The translations under genes were made by a program, and so were the position numbers. A DNA stretch of 64,000 nucleotides from Sarcocystis neurona (taxonomy: Eukaryota > Apicomplexa > Conoidasida > Eucoccidiorida > Sarcocystidae): the NCBI GenBank assembly GCA_000727475.1, contig KL647306.1, positions 2,277,642-2,341,641 of the forward strand, read 5' to 3'. Position 1 is the stretch's first letter, and the number at the start of each line of letters is the position of its first letter. Shown piece after piece: positions 57,298 through 64,000 of the stretch. The notes below the pieces were generated by a model. The model was given only the letters and a program-made list of their open reading frames with translations. It did no database searches and was not told the origin of the DNA.

Positions 57298-58552
57298 CAA
57301 GTGATGGCACGAGAGGGAGTGTGGAGTAAAATTATGAGAAACCAGAACGCACAGCAGTTTTGCAGCGGGTGGCCGTGTAAGCCCACGGAAAGCAACGACG
57401 TGACTGGCCAGGACAGGTGGGATATTGTTCAGCAGCAAGAGGTAAAACTGCGAAACAACGTGCGAGGGCCAGCTGCGATGGACAAGAGCCACTCTGGATG
57501 CAAAAAGTGCAACCAGGTGGCTGACCAAGCTGAGAGGGGTTACTCTTTACACTACGAAGGCACCAGAAACACACCCTCTGCAAATTAGGGGACGCCACGA
57601 TGTGCGAGATCCGTTGCGAGCTCCTCTCGACAAGATTGTGGTCGCATCATGTGATATATGCCTCAACATGAGATGTATTCGCTGAATAGAGCAGGCAGGT
57701 CTAGTGCGCTTGCAACACAGTCCAGTATTACGTTATGAGAGGTGTTCATACGTTGTCATTTAAGCTCGCAGGACTGCGCTGTGTCGTACCTCGTCCTTGG
57801 GCTGCGGAACATGCGGAAATCGACTATGCGCGCATTGTACATGGGGACGCTGCCCATCGTCGAAACCTCGCGATAGCAGCCTGTATATGCCGCCCCTTTG
57901 AAATAACCGTTTCTGGGAGATAACGCATTCCGTGTCGCAACGACGATATGGCGCAACAGAAAAAAAGTGTAGGAGACGTCACTTTTCTGCTCCATGAAAA
58001 ACAGCGTGTAAAACAGGGCAGACAGGAGCAAATCCTAATTGCTTTTTCAGCAGACACAGTCGGAACGACATTATCACGCAGCGAGATCCACGATGGGAAC
58101 TAAGTGTCACAGGTCATTCTCCCTCAGCTCAACGCACAGTTCATGAATGAACAATGTCATCTGGTGCCTACAGGGTAGGAGCGCAGCAAAGTTTTCTGAC
58201 TACACATGCAGGCTTTCATTATTTGAAAAAAGTAAATCCTGAGGTTGTTCTCGGTGAACTCTGACAGTCTGTGAACAACGTACACAGGGAGAGGCACGGT
58301 GTACCTACAGACGTTTGCTTACGTATCGGGTACACCTACAGTTGTGCGACGTCAAGTACGAATACAACACAGATCCGTGTACAGACACCTGTTTTCATTC
58401 AGTTTCATGTGACTGACTTTTAATCATAAGTTTATTAGAAATACGCAGACGCGCAGATTTTCTGAGGTAGAATCTAAGTACCCCACCGCGAATTTATTCG
58501 AGTGCTACCGTTAGCCATCCGAGGTATCTACGGCAGCATGGGAAAGGTGCAC

Positions 58553-58690
58553 AGATGCGTACACGCGTATGCGTTAGCGTACATTGTAACGACACGTCGA
58601 CGTGGGTATGCACGTGTATGCACACACACTCTTTCTCGGTAAGATGTGTGCATACATATATATATATATATAAATGTAGAGAGAGACAGA
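58553..58690. repeat. Alternating TG/CA and TA microsatellite
   Basis: cgtacacgcgtatgcg-type alternation, then cacacacac, then (TA)n at about 58656-58672 and a short gaga run. There is no gene associated. Confidence 0.7.
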
Positions 58691-58864
58691 CACGAAAATT
58701 CACGCTGGTACAGCTGTATCTACGGGACGAATGCCTCTGAATGTGCCGCAGGATGCGCGCAAGGACAAGCGTAACGCCGGTATGCTTTAGAAGTAACTGC
58801 GGATATACCGCAAAATGCGCTGCCTTCCACCTCACATTTTCTTCTGTGCACGAACCCCAAACAT

Positions 58865-59036
58865 GTTTACCTCGATTTCACCCACATGTCATCGGTCTAC
58901 ATTTGGCGCAGATGGTAAAAAGCTAATCTGTTCAAGCACATTGACACAAACGTGTGTACCTCGAATTTGCCCGGATGTTGTCTGTCAATATATTTGCCGC
59001 AGATGGTGAAAAGCTAATCTGTGCAAGCACATTGAC
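58865..59036. repeat. Two diverged copies of a ~90-base unit
   Basis: Copies at 58865-58946 and 58955-59036 share tacctcga, a ttggcgcagatggt/ttgccgcagatggt block, aaaagctaatctgt and caagcacattgac. The 3' halves are nearly identical while the 5' halves have drifted. Confidence 0.9.
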
Positions 59037-62000
59037 CCGCAGGAGAGGAGCAGAGTCAGCTTGTCACGTCAGGTGGATGAATGATACTGTCCGTATAGTT
59101 GTGATTGGCGGTCCTGCGGAGGACTTGCCGTCTCTGACCGCGGAAATGATTGCTAAGCCAGCATCGCAGGAAACCGCTCTGCACGGGCGTTTTACTTTTT
59201 CCGTTGTTGGAACAAGTAGCTTCTCTGATACTGCTTACAGTTTGCTTCTGCCCTTCAGACACAAATTGTTTTACGCAGTGGAATAAGCAGCGTCCCTCGG
59301 GCACGTCGCACGAGTTGAATCGTTGGCATTGCGAACGACTTAATGATATCCAGGTACACGTTGTATGAAGACTTGTCCAGATGATGACTTGTCCACATTG
59401 TCATTTAAGTTTGTGTCTGTCTATTTCTACATTATATACGTCGTCAGAATCTCAACAGCTTGCCAAACAATTGCCAAATGGCACTCTCAATGTAACGGAA
59501 TCAACATCGAGAGCTGCGACTTATTACTGTCTTTTGCCCGGAGATAATAGTGCGGTCGACTTCCTCTCTGTGTATGAACCGTGCTCCAACGAAGCCCGTG
59601 GTAAAAACTGTCAACTCTGTAGCCCTGCATTAGTATGCACATATAGACACAAAAGACACTATGCTTCATAGGAAATCCGTGCGCCTGTACGCACCCGCTG
59701 TCAGCCAAAGTAAACCCCCCTCTCTATGCATTCTTCAGTGAGAGTCAGACTTTTGAGGTCAGGATCGCGCAAGTTTGTATACAGGATTCGTCTGTCGTCC
59801 ATATGCGACCCGCCTGCATTACACGAGCTCTGGTTGGGATCGTTGCAAGGCAAGCGTGATTCTGCGCTGCCCGCAAGCCACTCTTGCACGTAGGGGTTTG
59901 CTATCAAAACGCGATTGTTCTTCCTCCTGGTTTGCTCTAGTTCCTTCGCTTGCATTCTCTGCTCGCTCAAAACAAGTTTTTCTCGTGGCTCATACAAGGG
60001 CTCCCGAACGCACAGAGACATACACATACAAAATTTTAATCGACCAGGGCACGCTTCAGTCCCATCTTTGACAAATGATGGTCGGATTTCACACTGGAAC
60101 AGTCAGACAGAAGGAGAGGCTTTAGAGAACTTGTAGACATATAGCTACAAGATACAGTGCGCCCGACGTATGCCTTTCTTTGAAGTGGCAGCCAGCGGAA
60201 ATTACTTACATTTTATACAAGGACTGTAATCACACGCAGCATCGCTCGCTCTCGCACCCTCTGTGGATGACAGCCCTTCAAGCGTTCCTTCCTCACGACC
60301 AGCTTCTGAAACCCATAAACAATCAGCGCGCTAATCCGCGACGTGTTTCGCAAACCGCGCGGGAAAAGTGGGCTGCGCCGACATACTCTTGCACGCTGGC
60401 GTGTGACACCGTCGCAGGTCAACAAAGGGGCTCAAACCCAGCTGTGTTAATGGAGGACCTGTATCATGCTGCAGTCGCATCGTTCAGACAACGAAAGAAT
60501 TCACACTTACGTGTGATGTAGCGGGTGGAATTATCCACGTATGCAAAAGGTATGCACACGTAATGCCACATTTTCACGACTGACACCGTCTGCCTGCTCC
60601 GAACGGGAATCGTATCATTCACTGCGAATGAGGGGCGTACGCGACGTTTGCTTTGTCGTGTTGTGGACCGTTGTTTTGATTGTTGGAGTTGGACATATTC
60701 TCGTCGGCCGTAAACTATATACGCGCAGACAATTAATATCAACCTCGGCCATACGAAAGTCACCAACGAGCTTTTGACTGTGCTGTTTTTCAGTACTGCC
60801 AGTACAATATCATCTGTGAGACGGAATACAACTCGTACCAATGTTTCGTCTTCCGCATCTTCGGCAATTTTTCCTGAACACGTGGTGGTGTTCCGCACCT
60901 GGTCTTTGTCCACGCAGAGACATCGTCTCGCCAGCGCGTGCTCCCTAGCTTATAGAGGATGTCCTTCCCTTCTAAGGATGCGCATTTCGCGCGTTGTGGC
61001 GTCTTTGTGGCGCAAAACATTTAGCGAGGTCTCGTTCGACTATTCTCCGACACAAAAAGTTCTCTTCTTTACACATGAGAGCGGGGTTGCGTCCAGTGTA
61101 TGCCGCAGCGTTGAAGACTACAAAGGTGACCATTCGTGCAGAATGGCACGGTCACAGTATATTCGAGGTGCTTGAAGAGCTCACGCAATGTTCACGTGCT
61201 CTCCTAAGCCTGCTGAATCCTCGAAAGCAAGGAAATCACAAGGAGGACACAAGTGGGAAGGGGGAAGTACATAAGTCGGTATCTTCACCTGGACCCTGGA
61301 CCCTGGGGAACCACCTCTGGAAGTAACACCGGATAACAGAGGAAACGACGCAGTTGCTATTACATATGCTAGACGGAGCGTATAGGTTTGTAGAACAGCC
61401 GCAATGCTGGTAGCAGAAGAGAATACGCGTATTATGCGAAGAGATGTGCGGAAACAAAGAACTACAGAGCAAGCTATACACGTGCAGTGAGAATTCATGG
61501 TCTGCAAGGGATTTAAGGAGCATAACGAGCAGCACGCATAATTCCACATTGTTTTCTACATTTTTGCCTTACCTCGTGCTACTGTTCTACGTACAGAGTT
61601 AACACTTGTGGCGCAGTCACATTCTGGACGTGCCGTTCCTGGTGCAACTCCCTACGTTAGCAGTGCCGCCATACACACAGCCAGCAAAATTGTACGCCGA
61701 CGCCAGCTAGGCGGCATCAACTAGGACTGCTGCTGCTGCCGCAGGTTGGTTACATGGTGCGGCTGCCGTTAGTGCTGCTGTTGCCCGTTGCACATCTGTT
61801 TTGAACATGTGCAAGTCAGGCAAGTGTGATAAAGGATGGTCTGCGGCGCTCTACTCGGACGCTCCTGCGGCGAAACTCGAGCGGGGAGTCATTTCCCACG
61901 GAGGGAAGCCTTTCCATATGAACCGCAGCAGGGGGAACGTCAGCAGCCCCTTTTTATGTCGAACTCTGCTGAAAACGTTCCATTCAGGTCCAACATTTCT

Positions 62001-62759
62001 CCGCAGGGTTTTGCCCGAGGAATCAACAAAAATGCCGTCGGGCTGTGTCAGAGGACGCGTCTTGGACCTGACAAGACAACTATCTCACAATGTTTTTCTC
62101 TTGTGTACAGATATGTCTACATGAGTGCTATTGCGGCCTACGCTCCAATACAACTTTGCAGAATTCCTTTTTTACAAAGATTACGTTGGTCAAGACACAT
62201 TGAAGCGGGGCGGGCAAATTGCGGAGGTTTAAGGAGGCGAAGCGTGAATACTCGCGCCTCTTATCGCGTACAGGCCTTGCGTTCTCCACTTGGAAAGTGG
62301 CGCTAAATAAGGGTGGCCTCTTCAGTGGTTTTCACGTCTTCGTACTGGACTCACTGCTTCTCGTGTGCTTAGTGAAAAACCGGTGTGTCACAGAAGTTGT
62401 TGCCCCTATTTTGCCGTCCTACTACATTAGCTTTTTGCGCCGACAGCCCCCGCCGGCAGCCCCTGCATGTTGCGTGTTCGGGCTACTTTAGTCTCGTTCA
62501 TCTCAGCTGATATCGTCGTGGCCTAAGCTTTTATCCCTCTGCTGAACTCCGCTTCCTACGGCTGTTTGAAAAAGGCAGACTGCGATGGCAGAAAATTGGC
62601 GGAAACTGATAATTTTGCGCGATTCACGGTGTGTGCCATGTGTTGCGCAGCGAAGAAGGCAACATATACTGAAGTAAGATATGCAGCTGACATTAGCGTG
62701 CTCCTGATCAAGAAATACTAGCACAAGAAGCTTCGTGGAGCACCCCTGGGTAGTCGTTT

Positions 62760-62890
62760 TCCTATGAATACATGTGCACGAATAAAACTACGTATGTACG
62801 TATATGCAAGCATGTATAACTTCGTCCCAGCGACCTCCAACATTCAAGTAAAACACACAAGTATATGTCCATGCTGTGGAATACACACCT
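62760..62890. repeat. Weak CATG/TACG-rich microsatellite region
   Basis: Scattered tacgtatgtacgtatat, aagcatgtat and acacacaag units over about 130 bases, of the same kind as in the repeat-rich segment but much less regular. Confidence 0.45.
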
Positions 62891-64000
62891 GTATGCGTAC
62901 AACGTGAGACTTTACCGGCGCCTGAACTCAAGGCAGATTAGTGAAGCAAGCAGCTCTCCAGCGCATTTCCACCAGCTGCCTCTTTGACGGAAACCGTAAC
63001 CACCATGTAGCGTAACCTGTTGGGTCGCCCAACTTGTTTTTAAACTGCGTCTGTCTCTCTCCCTCTCCAAGTGCTCTAGAGTGGAAGGAGAAATTCCCTG
63101 GTGGTCGTGTGTGCGAAGTGCGGCATCGGTGCACCGACAACCACAGTTTTCCTCAAGAAACTGAAAGAGGTTGCACACTCTTTTGCGACTGGCGTGTATC
63201 ACATCCAAGCCAGCGACATAAGTTGATGGTTGGACATAACTATATGCCCTGACGTACACGTCCCACTTTAGGCGGACAGATTTTCCAGGAGCGTGAAGCA
63301 TATCGTTAGGTATGCGAAGAGCCTGACTCACGTCCATTAGTAACAAATATGCTACAAATGAATACGCAGGCGTAGCGCGCCAGAATGGAGAAAGATCAGT
63401 CCTCTACGCGTGCTGCTTTAAGTTCTGTCGGGGTAGGTTTCTAGCACGTGCGGCTCTGCAGTCCTCGCTATCCAAAAGCAGACCGTTTCCCGCTTTGCGA
63501 ACTTCTTCGCACCTATAGAGACACTTGTGTAGTAAATCTGTCGTGTTATATTCATGTGTAGGAGGGCAGTTGGTACGTATGTCAACTTTATACGAAGAAG
63601 CAGTTGCATTCTCGACTGCTACGAACTCAACTGAGAACACACTCTAGAAGATAGGTGATGTGCGTCCTTGTACTTGTGGACATGTACACAGATAAATATA
63701 TGAATAAGTGCACACGCGTTGCCAGTGCTGAAGTACTAAGAGTGGCACCGATAATGAATGTGTTAACTGAAAGAGGCTTTGACTTTCCAGTACGTAAACA
63801 AACCCTCTGCTTATCGTGAAGGCACCCCAGTCGACTCAGGTAATCTCCAGAACATAGACATACTATGACGTTAAAGAATAACAGACTACTCCTGTGTTTG
63901 GACACCCGCATTACTGAAAACCTGACGAAACTGATTTTTTACAAACAGGTGAGCGAAACTGGGACGCGAAACCTCACTTCGGTGAAGCCCTTAGTAGGTG

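Larger units (their letters stand above)
57298..64000. other. Repeat-poor stretch without an assignable gene
   Basis: Contains microsatellites and one duplication listed separately, plus small candidate pieces only. An ATG at 60628 opens a signal-anchor-like sequence (DVCFVVLWTVVLIVGVGHIL). A strong acceptor (tgctgtttttcag) ends at 60793 and is followed, in phase 0, by 27 codons with three Cys (YCQYNIICETEYNSYQC and on) and a TGA at 60875. I found no donor joining the two in phase. Another mixed frame with a GC-rich start lies at 61801-62124. No RNA gene was seen. Confidence 0.45.

Noticed and set aside
57290..57588. Further exon of the secreted-protein gene via the donor-like GTGAGT at 57290
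   Set aside because: The donor would be phase 1, and none of the nearby AG sites leads into the protein-like frame 57301-57588 in that phase; the TGA at 57295-57297 is the simpler end.
1..64000. CRISPR array, bacterial operon or transposase gene
   Set aside because: No regularly spaced identical repeats with unique spacers, no ribosome-binding-site-led gene strings, and no transposase or reverse transcriptase motif in any long frame; introns and low-complexity tracts show eukaryotic DNA.

Overview
The window looks like nuclear DNA of a coccidian apicomplexan, most probably an Eimeria or close relative. The evidence is as follows. There is an intron-containing nuclear gene for a mitochondrial ATP synthase subunit. 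There are dense CAG/CTG trinucleotide tracts that stay open in all frames, the source of the Ala/Gln/Ser runs known from Eimeria. There are also many TA/CATA/CTAT microsatellites. Introns have ordinary GT-AG borders. The species cannot be fixed from the sequence alone.

Layout. Bases 1 to about 13.4 kb are repeat-rich: a TG/TC stretch, a CTAT higher-order array at 821-1500, (TA)n blocks, and CAG/CTG-rich low-complexity DNA from 2 to 12.7 kb. Inside this segment lies the one gene whose function is recognised with confidence, the OSCP/delta subunit of mitochondrial F1Fo-ATP synthase (three exons, 9395-13163, + strand). After about 13.4 kb the trinucleotide tracts almost vanish and the DNA becomes repeat-poor. 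This matches the repeat-rich/repeat-poor segmentation described for Eimeria chromosomes, and the switch falls just after the OSCP gene.

In the repeat-poor part two large genes stand out. A 2106-residue single-exon frame (39128-32808, - strand) encodes a protein of scattered hydrophobic helical blocks separated by long disordered stretches; its function is not known. A gene on the + strand (49832-57297) can be modelled in three exons with matching phases. It encodes a 1627-residue secreted protein with a signal peptide, about 1350 residues without a single cysteine, then eight cysteines packed into about 90 residues, and a cysteine-free helical tail. No family was recognised, and this is the most interesting item in the window. 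A smaller candidate gene (48903-49402) lies just upstream of it on the same strand.

The stretches 13.4-32.8 kb, 39.1-47.8 kb and 57.3-64 kb hold no convincing gene. They contain only exon-sized open frames that random DNA of this composition would also give, plus a striking number of short diverged tandem duplications. No tRNA, rRNA, CRISPR array, transposase or reverse transcriptase was seen. The genes do not form a functional cluster; they look like ordinary neighbours on a eukaryotic chromosome.
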